NCBI GenBank assembly: GCA_017462485.1 | Contig: JAFTRA010000035.1 | Span: forward strand, 126,168-190,167 | Source: Clostridia bacterium | GTDB lineage: Bacteria > Bacillota > Clostridia > Oscillospirales > CAG-272 | Direction: 5' to 3' | Length of the DNA: 64,000 nt | In this document: positions 23,829 through 33,509 of the stretch, piece by piece | Layout of the letters: each line of letters starts with the position of its first letter | Position numbering within the stretch: position 1 is the first letter of the stretch | Made by a program: the position numbers and the translations under genes | Notes under the pieces: model-generated | What the model saw: the letters and a program-made list of their open reading frames with translations, nothing else | Databases searched by the model: none | Told to the model about the DNA's origin: nothing

Positions 23829-26800
23829 ATGCTTAAACTCACCAAACTTCTTTTGGTATCGTTAACTTTGGCGGCTATTTGCCTTTTCTCGTCGTGTGAA
23901 AACACTGATAAAAACGACGAAAACGAAAATGATAGTAGCTTATCCGACTTAGATTCCATTGGTAGCTCAGACGCTGAAAATCCGTCCGAAGACGAGAGCG
24001 ACACAGATGGAGAAACGAACGGCGTTCACGTTCATAATTTTTCATCATCGGTAATTTATCTTCCAACCTGCACGTCGGGTGGCTACACGCTCTACACCTG
24101 CTCGGATTGTTCAGAGACAAAGAAAGAGAACGTTACCGAAAAGCTTGAGCACGATTTTACAGTCGAATTTACTTTCGAGCCCACCTGCACTTTGCAGGGT
24201 TATATCCTTTACAAATGCTCCGCTTGCTCCGAGACGAAAAAGGAAAACACTTCCGAAAAGCTTGAGCATGATTTTAAATTTGAAGCTCTTAAAGAATCAA
24301 CCTGTACCGAGAAGGGTTATACGCTTTACAAATGCTCAAGCTGCACAGCTACAAAGAAAGATGATTATACCGACCTTCTATCTCACAGCTTTGGCGATTA
24401 TGAAATCATAAATCAGTCAACCTTTGATAAAGAAGGACTGAAGAAGAGGACCTGCTCAGACTGTCCCGCATCGGAAACCGAAGCTATACCGAAAATTCAT
24501 CTTACACTTACTTATACCTCTGATAACGGTATCGATAAGCTGAATTACGAATCGGACGCGGCGATAGAATTCTCTTCCTACTTGATTTCACACGCAAATC
24601 TTTCCGATTACGACAACGTTACCGTCGTAGGAGAGTACGTTTCATCAAACGACCTCGAAATTATACGTTTTGGAAAAAATATAACGAAAATTCCCGATTA
24701 CGGCTGCAACGTATCAACCGCATCGCTTTTCGAAGTAATAATCTCGAAGGACGTTGAGTATATAGGCACGAAGGCCTTTTGGAACAGCGAAAATCTCAAA
24801 AAGATGTATTTTGAAGGTGATGCTCCGAGAATAGATGACCAAGCATTTCTAATAACCTGCTCAGGCTCGTTTGAAATTTTACCAACCGAAAGCGCAAAGG
24901 GCTTTGAGGGAATTCTCTTCGGTGGTATGACAATAGTACGCGAATGGATAGTTGAAGATGAAATTGACGTCTTTTCGCTCACTCTCAATGAGTATTCGCA
25001 CCTTGCGGCAAGAGACGCAGAAGAGCTTGCCAAAAGTATTCTTAAGCTTTACAGCGACAAAAATCAAATCCAGTTTGCTTATATTCCATATACAGAAAAA
25101 ATAGAACAGTACAAGATTATCAAGGATTTTACAATTCAGCTTACGAAGCACGCTTCGACGGAAAAGGAAAAAATTGATATCATATACGACTGGATAGTTG
25201 ATAACGTATCCTACAGTGACGATGCTCTTAAATATGATCCGTATCAGGTATTCGTAACGAAAAAGGCAATATGCGCCGGATACGTAACGCTGATGCACGA
25301 TATGCTTGCGGCGGTTGATATTGTTTCATTCTACACGAGAGGCTCGACTCTTTTCGGCAATATGGCTACGGTTTCGGATATATTTAATCACAGAGAAAAG
25401 ATTGAAACTCACGCCTGGCTTACGATTTGTCTCTCGGACGGTAGCTTCACCCGTTACGATCCAACATGGGGCGTTTCTAACAAGGAAGCTTACCGAGATA
25501 TGAATCAAGAGGATCTGGCAAATCACGCAGTAACCTTTGAGGTTGACGGTCTTGAGGTAATCATAAACGGAGCCGATCACACGCTTTATAAGCTTGAAAA
25601 TCACGGAGATATTCAATTCCTTTATGAAGACGGATATATCTACGCTTTCAACAACGGCATCTGCTCCGCAAACACTCATTCAACCGATTATTATAACTAT
25701 TGGTTTGCTGAATCCTTCTTTTTGCGCAACGACAGCGTTTACCGATACGAAGGTGTTCAGCCTATGGCTTCCGCATTCAATAACGGTATCGTCAGCGCAA
25801 ATTATATAAGCGGAAACATCGTTTTCTGCAGAGCAGACGGACGGCTTTATCCAATTTCAAGAGTCGTCGAGTTTGCCGAAATGCAGAACAAATACTACGG
25901 AAAATCCATCACATTCTCCCATGAATTCATATGCGTGAAGGACGGAATGATATTCAACAGAGTGCAAGATGAATTAGCCCTCGTTTGCTACTTCGGAACC
26001 GAAGAAAATATAACCGTTCCCGCATACGTTGACGGTCTTCCCGTTAAGGTTATAGGAGCAGAAGCATTTTACCACAATAAATACATAAGAAGAATCGTTA
26101 TAGAGAACGGCATTGAAGAAATCTGGGTAAACTCCTTCTATAATTGCGAAAACCTTGAATACGTTTACCTGCCGGCATCTATGAAATACAACACAGCAAG
26201 CGAGCAGTGGTTAGGTACGAGCAGTATAAAATTTGAAAGATGCTTCAACATCTCTTGCATCGAGGTTTCTCCCGACAATCCAAATCTTACCTCTCTTGAC
26301 GGAAACCTTTACTCCAAGGATATGAAGGAGCTTATTCTTTTCGCTCCAAACAATCAAATAACCGAATTCACCCTTCCTTCATCGGTTGAAAAAATAGGTC
26401 CTTACGCTTTTTCATATACAAAGGTCAAAAGCGTCAAGCTTAACGACGGACTTAAGGTGATAGGAGACTCTGCGTTCTGGTTCAGCGAGATTGAAGAAAT
26501 AACCGTTCCCGGCGGTATAGAGCTTTCCGATTATTCATTTGCATATTGCAGCTATCTAAAATCGGTAACAATAGAAGAAGGCGTTACCAAAATTCCAACT
26601 GCCTGTTTTATTGATTGCCATAGCTTAATAGAGGTTAATCTTCCCTCAACCGTTAGCGAAATCGGAGATTTTGCGTTTGCTACATGCACAAGACTCTATA
26701 TGCTCACTCTTCCCGAGGGCTTAAAGACCATCGGCTCGAGTGCGTTTTGCGATGCGTCGCTCGTATCAATTACTCTCCCCTCAACGCTTGAAGAAATAAT

Positions 26801-27416
26801 GCCGGACGCATTCCTCGCCTGCAACAGACTGTTCGTTATAAACAATCTCTCTGCTCTTGTTCTTGAAAGAGGAAGCGAAGATTTTGGCGGTATTGCCTAT
26901 TATGCTATCGAAATCAATTCCACGGTTAACAACGAAAATATCCACCTTACCGACGACGGCCTCGTATTCTACTGCACCGATGACAGAGTATTTCTCGTTG
27001 AATACATTTCTGATGGCAAGGAATTCTTGGTTCTTCCAGAAACCTTTATGGATAGAGAATATTTCCTTATCGAAAAAGTCTTCGCTGACTTTGATTTTAT
27101 GGGTTGGGAAACGCGAACGTTATACGATTTCGAATGCTGGGAAATAGACACTTATCATTCGGGAAAGAACGTATCCCATCTCGTTATTCCAAAATCCGTT
27201 ACCTATATTCCCTTACATGCTTTCACAGGCTGGGAATCGTTTGAATACATATGCTATGCAGGTTCGGAAAGTGAGTGGCAGACGGTTTACGTCGAATATT
27301 CCAACGGGTCAAACTCCGGGTTTGAAAAAGCAGCCGTTGCCTTCTATTCCGAAAACGAGCCTACCACAGAGGGTATCTATTGGAGATACGTGGACGGCGT
27401 TCCTACCGTTTGGTAA
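23829..27416 (+). CDS. Surface lipoprotein with CxxC repeats, transglutaminase-like and BspA-type leucine-rich domains
   Basis: A 1195-residue exported protein. It opens with a lipoprotein signal (MLKLTKLLLVSLTLAAICLF, then SSC, Cys23) and an acidic Ser/Asp/Glu linker. Residues ~60-220 hold four ~45-residue repeats of the type C..GY.LY.CS.C..TKKE, likely Cys-based mini-domains. A transglutaminase-like core follows with Cys in AICAGY (~480), His in THAWL (~526) and Asp in RYDPTWG (~541). Residues ~740-1090 are LRR_5/BspA repeats (for example IGDSAFWFSEIEEITVP). It lies 16 nt after deoC and 54 nt before deoD, so it is embedded in a cytoplasmic salvage operon, which is odd for a surface protein. 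A paralog of the same design is at 52707-54782. Binding partner unknown. Confidence 0.85.
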   Translation: MLKLTKLLLVSLTLAAICLFSSCENTDKNDENENDSSLSDLDSIGSSDAENPSEDESDTDGETNGVHVHNFSSSVIYLPTCTSGGYTLYTCSDCSETKKENVTEKLEHDFTVEFTFEPTCTLQGYILYKCSACSETKKENTSEKLEHDFKFEALKESTCTEKGYTLYKCSSCTATKKDDYTDLLSHSFGDYEIINQSTFDKEGLKKRTCSDCPASETEAIPKIHLTLTYTSDNGIDKLNYESDAAIEFSSYLISHANLSDYDNVTVVGEYVSSNDLEIIRFGKNITKIPDYGCNVSTASLFEVIISKDVEYIGTKAFWNSENLKKMYFEGDAPRIDDQAFLITCSGSFEILPTESAKGFEGILFGGMTIVREWIVEDEIDVFSLTLNEYSHLAARDAEELAKSILKLYSDKNQIQFAYIPYTEKIEQYKIIKDFTIQLTKHASTEKEKIDIIYDWIVDNVSYSDDALKYDPYQVFVTKKAICAGYVTLMHDMLAAVDIVSFYTRGSTLFGNMATVSDIFNHREKIETHAWLTICLSDGSFTRYDPTWGVSNKEAYRDMNQEDLANHAVTFEVDGLEVIINGADHTLYKLENHGDIQFLYEDGYIYAFNNGICSANTHSTDYYNYWFAESFFLRNDSVYRYEGVQPMASAFNNGIVSANYISGNIVFCRADGRLYPISRVVEFAEMQNKYYGKSITFSHEFICVKDGMIFNRVQDELALVCYFGTEENITVPAYVDGLPVKVIGAEAFYHNKYIRRIVIENGIEEIWVNSFYNCENLEYVYLPASMKYNTASEQWLGTSSIKFERCFNISCIEVSPDNPNLTSLDGNLYSKDMKELILFAPNNQITEFTLPSSVEKIGPYAFSYTKVKSVKLNDGLKVIGDSAFWFSEIEEITVPGGIELSDYSFAYCSYLKSVTIEEGVTKIPTACFIDCHSLIEVNLPSTVSEIGDFAFATCTRLYMLTLPEGLKTIGSSAFCDASLVSITLPSTLEEIMPDAFLACNRLFVINNLSALVLERGSEDFGGIAYYAIEINSTVNNENIHLTDDGLVFYCTDDRVFLVEYISDGKEFLVLPETFMDREYFLIEKVFADFDFMGWETRTLYDFECWEIDTYHSGKNVSHLVIPKSVTYIPLHAFTGWESFEYICYAGSESEWQTVYVEYSNGSNSGFEKAAVAFYSENEPTTEGIYWRYVDGVPTVW

Positions 27417-27470
27417 GGAGCAGGCTTTTCGAAAAGCACAAATGATTGTGATATTGAAAGGATTAAAATT

Positions 27471-28196
27471 ATGTCAGAACAGTACACACCTCACATAAAA
27501 GCCACTTCGGCTGATTTTGCAAAAACAGTTCTTATGCCCGGAGACCCTCTGCGCTCGAAATTCGTAGCGGAGACCTTCCTCGAAAATCCTCGCCTAGTTA
27601 ATAACGTAAGAGGTATTCAGGGTTACACGGGAACCTACAAGGGAGTACCCGTCTCTGTTATGGCGAGCGGTATGGGTATGCCCTCTATCGGTATTTACTC
27701 ATACGAGCTTTACAATTTCTTCGGAGTTGAAAATATTATAAGAATCGGCTCTGCGGGAGGTCTTGCGGATAACGTTCAGTTACGTGACGTTATTATAGGT
27801 ATGGGCGCTTGCACCAACTCTATGTATCAGGACCAGTATAACCTTGGCGGAACTTTTGCTCCGATAGCCAGCTACAAGATGCTTGAGCTTGCGGTAAACG
27901 AGGCAAGAGCGCTGGGCGTTCGCTATCAGGTAGGAAATCTTCTCTCGTCCGACGTGTTCTATAACGCAAATCCTAAATTCAACGAGGGCTGGTACAAAAT
28001 GGGCGTTCTCGGCGTTGAAATGGAAGCGGCAGCTCTTTATATGAACGCTGCGGCAGCGGGCAAAAACGCTCTCGCTATATGCACGGTATCCGACCATATT
28101 TTGAGAGGCGAAGCGCTCGACTCCGATGCAAGACAGACAACCTTTACAGATATGATGAAGATAGCGCTTGAGGTTGCTATCAAGATGCAAATGTAA
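27471..28196 (+). CDS. deoD: Purine-nucleoside phosphorylase (DeoD type)
   Basis: A 241-residue enzyme of the hexameric NP-I family. It cleaves purine ribo- and deoxyribonucleosides with phosphate to free base and (deoxy)ribose 1-phosphate. Key features: MPGDPLRSKF for phosphate binding, IRIGSAGGL, GVEMEAAALY for ribose contact and the catalytic Asp in ICTVSDHIL (~residue 205). GAAAGGATT precedes the ATG. Length and motif order are standard. Its product feeds DeoB, encoded next. Confidence 0.95.
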   Translation: MSEQYTPHIKATSADFAKTVLMPGDPLRSKFVAETFLENPRLVNNVRGIQGYTGTYKGVPVSVMASGMGMPSIGIYSYELYNFFGVENIIRIGSAGGLADNVQLRDVIIGMGACTNSMYQDQYNLGGTFAPIASYKMLELAVNEARALGVRYQVGNLLSSDVFYNANPKFNEGWYKMGVLGVEMEAAALYMNAAAAGKNALAICTVSDHILRGEALDSDARQTTFTDMMKIALEVAIKMQM

Positions 28197-28247
28197 ATAA
28201 TAATTTACAAAGCAAACTCATTAACCAAAAAAAACGAGGGCGATTTT

Positions 28248-29366
28248 ATGAAAAGAGTATTTCTTATAGTTCTCGATTCGTTTGGAGTCGGTGAAGCTCC
28301 CGACGCCGCGGCGTTTGGCGACAAGGGTGCGAACACGCTCCGCAGCGCATACAAATCGGGAAAGCTTAATATACCAAATCTAATCTCTATGGGACTCGGA
28401 AATATTGACGGTGTGGACTGCATTACCAAAGTCTCTTCTCCGTCAGCAAAATACGGAAAGGTCCGCGAGTTAAGCTCTGGCAAGGACACCACAACAGGTC
28501 ACTGGGAAATTGCGGGAATAGTTTCAAAAAATCCCATGCCTACCTATCCCGAAGGATTTCCTCCCGAGGTTATAAAAGAATTCGAGGCGGCGGTTGAAAG
28601 GGGCACGCTCTGCAATCTTCCCTATTCGGGTACTGACGTAATCCGTGACTTTGGCGAAGAGCATATGAAGACGGGCAAGCTTATCGTTTACACGTCGGCG
28701 GACAGCGTTTTCCAGATAGCCGCTCACGAGAACGTAGTTCCTCTCGAAAAGCTCTACGAAATTTGCCGTACCGCACGCAAAATCCTTAAAGGTGAGCACG
28801 GTGTGGGAAGAGTTATAGCGCGCCCCTTTATTGGCGAGCCCGGTAATTTTACAAGAACGGCAAACCGCAGAGATTTTTCTCTCGTTCCGCCCGAAAGAAC
28901 GGTGCTTGACAAGATAAAAGAATCGGGACTTGACGTTATCGGCGTCGGGAAAATCGGCGACATCTTCGCTATGGCGGGAATCACCGAGAGCTATCCAACC
29001 CATTCAAACCGCGAGGGCATGGAAAAGACCTCGGAGCTGCTTTCACGCGACTTTAGCGGTCTATGCTTCGTAAATCTCGTTGATTTCGATATGCTCTTCG
29101 GTCATAGGCAGGATGCCGAGGGATACGCAGCAGCGCTTTCCGAATTTGACCTTTGGCTTGGTAATTTTACAAAAGAACTAAAAGAAGACGATGTTCTTAT
29201 CATAACGGCAGACCACGGCTGCGACCCCTCTGATGACAGCACCGACCACACTAGAGAATATATTCCTCTCCTAGTTTACGGAAAAGACGTAAATGCGGAA
29301 AATCTCGGCACGCTCGAGGGCTTCTTTAACATAGGAGAGCTTGCGATAAAATATCTTATCGGGTGA
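28248..29366 (+). CDS. deoB: Phosphopentomutase
   Basis: A 372-residue alkaline-phosphatase-fold enzyme that converts (deoxy)ribose 1-phosphate to the 5-phosphate through a phosphorylated Thr. Metal residues are in VLDSFGVGEAPDA at the N-terminus and in ITADHGCDP (~residue 325) with DHTREYIP following. The phosphoacceptor Thr is in GKDTTTGHWE (~83-92). The length is slightly below the common ~390. It links DeoD and the pyrimidine phosphorylase to DeoC. Confidence 0.95.
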   Translation: MKRVFLIVLDSFGVGEAPDAAAFGDKGANTLRSAYKSGKLNIPNLISMGLGNIDGVDCITKVSSPSAKYGKVRELSSGKDTTTGHWEIAGIVSKNPMPTYPEGFPPEVIKEFEAAVERGTLCNLPYSGTDVIRDFGEEHMKTGKLIVYTSADSVFQIAAHENVVPLEKLYEICRTARKILKGEHGVGRVIARPFIGEPGNFTRTANRRDFSLVPPERTVLDKIKESGLDVIGVGKIGDIFAMAGITESYPTHSNREGMEKTSELLSRDFSGLCFVNLVDFDMLFGHRQDAEGYAAALSEFDLWLGNFTKELKEDDVLIITADHGCDPSDDSTDHTREYIPLLVYGKDVNAENLGTLEGFFNIGELAIKYLIG

Positions 29367-29375
29367 GGTTTTTAT

Positions 29376-29792
29376 ATGACGGTTAAAGAAAAACAAGATT
29401 TAATAGAAAAAGCCATTCTTGCAAGAGAGAAAAGCTACTCTCCGTACTCCAATTTTTCGGTAGGGGCAGCGCTTGTTACGAATGACGGGAAAATATTTAC
29501 CGGAGCTAATATAGAGTCATCGTCTCACACACCTACGGTGTGCGCTGAGAGAGTCGCCTTCTTTACCGCAGTTCACAGCGGAGAGAAAAAATTCAAGGCT
29601 ATTGCAATAGTAGGGGGTAAGTCGGGACTTCCTATATCCGACTTTTGCTCTCCCTGCGGCGTTTGCCGTCAGGTGATGGCTGAATTTGCAGACGGAGATT
29701 TCCTTATAATCATGTCAAACGGAAAAGATATAAAGGACTATAAGCTCTCCGAGCTTTTACCGCACAGCTTTGGCAAAGACAGCTTAAAGTAA
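29376..29792 (+). CDS. cdd: Cytidine deaminase
   Basis: A 138-residue zinc enzyme deaminating cytidine and deoxycytidine to uridine forms. It shows the NFSVGAAL and NIESSS substrate motifs, the catalytic Glu with the first zinc Cys in TVCAERVAFF, and the two other zinc Cys in SPCGVCRQV. It is a homotetrameric-type short CDA. Separated from deoB by only 9 nt. Confidence 0.94.
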   Translation: MTVKEKQDLIEKAILAREKSYSPYSNFSVGAALVTNDGKIFTGANIESSSHTPTVCAERVAFFTAVHSGEKKFKAIAIVGGKSGLPISDFCSPCGVCRQVMAEFADGDFLIIMSNGKDIKDYKLSELLPHSFGKDSLK

Positions 29793-29838
29793 ACAATTGT
29801 TTTAAAATCAAAGCGAAATTTTGCGAGGTACCTTCCGT

Positions 29839-31140
29839 ATGAGAATGTACGATATTATAGAAAAAAAGAAGCACGGCGGTGAGCTTTGCCGTGATGAAAT
29901 ATACGAAATGATAAAGCTCTACACAGAAGATAAAATTCCAGACTACCAGATGTCAAGTCTGCTTATGGCGATATACTTCAAGGGTATGACACCCGAGGAA
30001 ACGTCAAATCTTACAGATGCTATGGCGACGTCAGGTGACACGGTTGACCTCTCTATGTTTGGGGACAGAAGCGTTGACAAGCATTCCACGGGTGGCGTGG
30101 GAGATAAAACAACTCTCATAGTCACTCCAATAGTTTCGGCAGCAGGCGGAATAGTTGCAAAAATGAGCGGAAGAGGTCTCGGTCACACGGGCGGCACGGT
30201 TGACAAGCTTGAGTCGTTCCCGGGCTTTAAAACCTCCCTCTCACCGTCTGAATTCAAAAATCAAGTAAGCGAAATCGGTATTGCGGTTATAGGTCAAAGC
30301 GCGAATCTTGCGCCCGCAGATAAAAAGCTCTACGCTCTGCGTGACGTTACCGCAACGGTTGACAGTATTCCCCTTATAGCCTCTTCAATTATGAGCAAAA
30401 AGCTAGCCGCAGGAACTCACTCGATAGTTCTTGACGTTAAATGCGGCAGCGGAGCTTTTATGCAAACTCCCGAAAAAGCGAGAGAACTCGCTCTTGCTAT
30501 GGTAAAGATAGGAAAATTGAGGGGAAGAAAAACCGCCGCTCTTATCACGAATATGGATATACCGCTGGGTCACGCAATAGGAAATGCGCTCGAGGTAAAA
30601 GAAGCTATCGAGGTGCTACGAGGTAAAGGACCCGACGACTTGCGAGAGGTATGCCTCGCTCTTTCTTCGGTTATGATAGAGCTTTCCTGCAAGCTGACGC
30701 AGGGTGAAGCGGAGAAATTAGCCCGTGAAACGCTCGAATCCGGCAAGGCCTACACGCAGTTTATACGCTGGATAGAAAAGCAAGGCGGAGATGTATCCTA
30801 CGTGGAAAATCCCGAAAAATTCGGAAAATCCAAGTTTATAAAAGAGGTGTATGCCGAAAAGGACGGCTATATACTATCCTGCAACGCAGAAAGAATAGGA
30901 ATCGCCGCTGTATCGCTCGGAGCAGGAAGAGCGACAAAAGACGACACGATAGATTTTAAGGCGGGAATAATAATGGACAAAAAGCCCGGAGATAAAATTT
31001 CCAGAGGCGACGTTATCGCAATTCTTCACACGGATAGGGAGAATGCTCTCGCAGAGGCTGAGAATATTATTCTTTCAGCCATAAAAATTTCCGACGTCAA
31101 AACGGATAGCGGTAAAATGATTTACGACACCGTAAGATAA
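29839..31140 (+). CDS. pdp: Pyrimidine-nucleoside phosphorylase
   Basis: A 433-residue NP-II family phosphorylase acting on uridine, thymidine and deoxyuridine. ATG at 29839 is the likely start; an in-frame TTG at 29821 overlaps the ribosome site GCGAGG. The phosphate loop is DKHSTGGVGDKTTL (~residues 80-93). Substrate residues occur in SGRGLGHTGGTVDKLES and SIMSKKLAAG. The C-terminal domain (~335-433) is standard. It produces (deoxy)ribose 1-phosphate for DeoB. I use pdp; deoA would be the enteric name for the thymidine-specific enzyme. Confidence 0.92.
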   Translation: MRMYDIIEKKKHGGELCRDEIYEMIKLYTEDKIPDYQMSSLLMAIYFKGMTPEETSNLTDAMATSGDTVDLSMFGDRSVDKHSTGGVGDKTTLIVTPIVSAAGGIVAKMSGRGLGHTGGTVDKLESFPGFKTSLSPSEFKNQVSEIGIAVIGQSANLAPADKKLYALRDVTATVDSIPLIASSIMSKKLAAGTHSIVLDVKCGSGAFMQTPEKARELALAMVKIGKLRGRKTAALITNMDIPLGHAIGNALEVKEAIEVLRGKGPDDLREVCLALSSVMIELSCKLTQGEAEKLARETLESGKAYTQFIRWIEKQGGDVSYVENPEKFGKSKFIKEVYAEKDGYILSCNAERIGIAAVSLGAGRATKDDTIDFKAGIIMDKKPGDKISRGDVIAILHTDRENALAEAENIILSAIKISDVKTDSGKMIYDTVR

Positions 31141-31197
31141 TCCGAAAACTTATTAACGGTTTGCTTTGTCGCCCATGGCGACATAATGGAGATAAAT

Positions 31198-31824
31198 ATG
31201 AATAGCTGCATGATTATTGGAATAGCAGGCGGCTCAGGAAGTGGAAAAACAACGCTTGCGAAAAATATAGCACGACACTTTGGAGATAAAATATCACTTC
31301 TCCGCCACGACGATTACTACAAGGCGAACAGCTCACTCTCAAAGGAAGAACGTGAGCGCCTCAACTACGACCACCCCGACGCCTTTGATACCGAGCTTCT
31401 AATAAAGCATCTTGATATGCTGCGGCGGGGCGAAGCGGTAAACTCTCCCGTTTACGACTACTCGGCACACGACAGAAGCAAGGACATTCGTCACGTTGAG
31501 GCAAGCAGCGTTATAATTCTCGAGGGTATTCTAATATTCGAGAATAAGGAAATTACATCAAGACTCGATATGAAGATTTTCGTTGACACAGACTCGGACG
31601 TGAGGATTCTGCGCAGAATAGCGAGAGACGTTATCGACAGAGGACGAACGCTTGAATCTGTTATCGAGCAATATCTTTCAACCGTAAAGCCGATGCACGA
31701 GGCTTTCGTTGAGCCGAGCAAAAAGAATGCGGATATTATAATTCCCGAGGGCGGCAACAATCCTATAGCTTACGGCATCATAATTGACAAAATAGAAAAG
31801 CATCTCTCAAAAAACGAATTTTGA
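31198..31824 (+). CDS. udk: Uridine kinase
   Basis: A 208-residue P-loop kinase phosphorylating uridine and cytidine. P-loop GIAGGSGSGKTT at residues ~6-17; the DDYYK motif and NYDHPDAFD segment bind the nucleoside; RRIARDVIDRGR is the lid region. The start at 31198 uses ATGGAGA as ribosome site, in preference to the ATG at 31186 inside that site. A 15-nt perfect palindrome (TGTCGCC-CAT-GGCGACA) lies just ahead of the ribosome site and could tune translation. Last clear salvage gene before the ATP synthase genes. Confidence 0.93.
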   Translation: MNSCMIIGIAGGSGSGKTTLAKNIARHFGDKISLLRHDDYYKANSSLSKEERERLNYDHPDAFDTELLIKHLDMLRRGEAVNSPVYDYSAHDRSKDIRHVEASSVIILEGILIFENKEITSRLDMKIFVDTDSDVRILRRIARDVIDRGRTLESVIEQYLSTVKPMHEAFVEPSKKNADIIIPEGGNNPIAYGIIIDKIEKHLSKNEF

Positions 31825-31834
31825 CGACGATTTT

Positions 31835-32125
31835 ATGAAAAACTCATATAAAAAAATCATAACACCTCTTTACATAGTAAACATAGTGATTCAAGCCTTT
31901 ATCACTCTTATCAGTCCGATAGTGATAATGCTTATTCTCGCTTACCTTGCGGTGAAGCATCTCGGTATAGGAAGCTGGATATACGTTGTTTTGATTTTAC
32001 TCGGCGTATTTTCCGGGCTTTACTCAATGGTGGTATTTATACTGACAGCTTCACGCTCGCTCGAAGCGATAGATAATCAAAACAACCAAAAAGGAGAAAA
32101 GCGGAAGCAAAATGAACCAAAATAA
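31835..32125 (+). CDS. Small two-span membrane protein at the head of the ATP synthase genes (AtpZ-like position)
   Basis: A 96-residue protein with two or three hydrophobic helices (VIQAFITLISPIVIMLILAY and WIYVVLILLGVFSGLYSMVV) and a basic tail. Position and size match AtpZ, the small membrane protein encoded before atpI in many Bacillota and proposed to help ion entry or c-ring assembly, but the sequence alone is not decisive. It starts 10 nt after udk and overlaps the next gene by 14 nt, so it joins the two gene sets into one transcript. Confidence 0.55.
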   Translation: MKNSYKKIITPLYIVNIVIQAFITLISPIVIMLILAYLAVKHLGIGSWIYVVLILLGVFSGLYSMVVFILTASRSLEAIDNQNNQKGEKRKQNEPK

Positions 32126-32633
32126 AATTCCATTAAGGGAAGTTGCTTATATCGCCGTAGGCGAGCTTATAGTTTCGGCTCTTATTTGCATAGGATATCT
32201 TATTTTCAGAAAATTCGATTATACCGTTGCTCTGGGCGCAATACTCGGAAGCCTTGTTACCGTTTTGAATTTTCTTTTCCTTTGCATATCCGTCAACCGA
32301 GCCATAGATAAGTGTCTTATGGAATACGAAAGCTACGTTTCAAAGGAAAGCTCCGAGCCGAAATCCATATCGAACGACAGTGGTGAGACGGAAGAAACGA
32401 ATGATGACGGCTATAATGACAAGGCGGCGCAATTTGCGAGAGAAAATCAAGCAAAGCTTGCAGCGGCCATAAAGCTCTCCTACGTCATAAGAACTGCGAC
32501 GGTCATAATAGCACTTGTCCTAGCGTTTTTAACGGGAGTGTTCAACGTTCTTGCAACGGCAATTCCGCTCCTTTGTCTTAGACCTATTTTGAACGCGGCA
32601 GAAATATTCAGGAGAAAGGAGATAAAGAAATAA
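32112..32633 (+). CDS. ATP synthase subunit I-like protein
   Basis: A 173-residue protein with four membrane helices. The second pair is separated from the first by an unusual ~75-residue charged loop (S/E/D-rich, residues ~75-125). The segment LGAILGSLVTVLNFLFL and the final VLATAIPLLCLRPILN match the helices of AtpI, which assists assembly of the c-ring. Ordinary AtpI is ~120 residues, so the loop is the unusual part. It ends 4 nt before atpB. I leave the symbol empty because similarity is by layout and position. Confidence 0.6.
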   Translation: MNQNKIPLREVAYIAVGELIVSALICIGYLIFRKFDYTVALGAILGSLVTVLNFLFLCISVNRAIDKCLMEYESYVSKESSEPKSISNDSGETEETNDDGYNDKAAQFARENQAKLAAAIKLSYVIRTATVIIALVLAFLTGVFNVLATAIPLLCLRPILNAAEIFRRKEIKK

Positions 32634-32637
32634 TAAT

Positions 32638-33414
32638 ATGGACATAAACGTAAGCGGCGCAAAAATATATTTCAGAATCCCCTTCCTTGGAGGATATATA
32701 AACATAACGCAAACGGCAGTATCGCTTCTTGCGGTAACCTTAATTTTAATCATAGCCGCATATTTTCTCGGAAGAAATCTCAAAAAAAGACCCGGTAGAG
32801 TGCAGGTGGTAACCGAAAAGCTTGTAAATATGCTCTACGGTATGGTTGAGGATACAATGGGAAAGCATAATTTAAAATTTGCCCCATATATAGGAACGCT
32901 CTTCCTCTCCTCTATCGTGGGAACTCTGCTTGGAATGACTCAGATATTCCGTTCGACGACGGCAGACCTATCCGTAACTCTTGCATGGGCTCTTGTTACC
33001 TCGGTTATGGTATGGTATTCAAACATCAAGAATTTCGGCTTCAAGGCGTGGCTCAAAGGCTTTACCGAGCCGATAGTCGTAATGACACCTATGAATATAG
33101 TTTCCGAAATTGCTCAGCCTATTTCGCTTGCTTTCCGTCATTTCGGTAACGTTGCAGGCGGAGGAGTTCTGACATCTCTGGTTTATGCGGCGCTTGCTAT
33201 GGTTTCAAATCTGCTCTTTGGCTGGCTTCCGGGACTTCTCGGAAATATTCCCTTCTTCACGGCGGGAATACCCGCATTCCTTTCGATTTATTTCGACTTG
33301 TTCTCGGGCTTCGTTCAGGCGCTTGTTTTCTCGCTTCTTACTATGGTTTACGTAGGAACGGCAAATCCCCCGCCGGAAGAGCTTCCGAAAACCTCTGATA
33401 AATCGCAGGCTTAA
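32638..33414 (+). CDS. atpB: F0F1 ATP synthase subunit a
   Basis: A 258-residue membrane stator subunit that forms the ion half-channels next to the c-ring. The essential Arg is in ISLAFRHFGNVAGGGVL (~residue 170). Five to six helices are visible and the last ends in VFSLLTMVYVGTA, both typical. AAGGAG lies ~13 nt before the ATG, a long spacing. First standard gene of the B-E-F-H-A-G-D-C order. Confidence 0.93.
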   Translation: MDINVSGAKIYFRIPFLGGYINITQTAVSLLAVTLILIIAAYFLGRNLKKRPGRVQVVTEKLVNMLYGMVEDTMGKHNLKFAPYIGTLFLSSIVGTLLGMTQIFRSTTADLSVTLAWALVTSVMVWYSNIKNFGFKAWLKGFTEPIVVMTPMNIVSEIAQPISLAFRHFGNVAGGGVLTSLVYAALAMVSNLLFGWLPGLLGNIPFFTAGIPAFLSIYFDLFSGFVQALVFSLLTMVYVGTANPPPEELPKTSDKSQA

Positions 33415-33509
33415 ATTTCAAAACTAACCAAATCAAAATAAGCATTAAACAACAGCAAATAATAATTCAATAAAAATAAAAATAAAAAACATATTTGGAG
33501 GAAAAACAA
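33415..33509 (+). promoter_or_regulatory. A-rich unstructured leader before atpE
   Basis: About 80 nt made almost entirely of A with scattered T and C precedes a GGAGG site 8 nt from the atpE start. Such leaders act as translation enhancers for atpE in other bacteria, where the c subunit is needed in about ten copies per complex. Confidence 0.5.
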
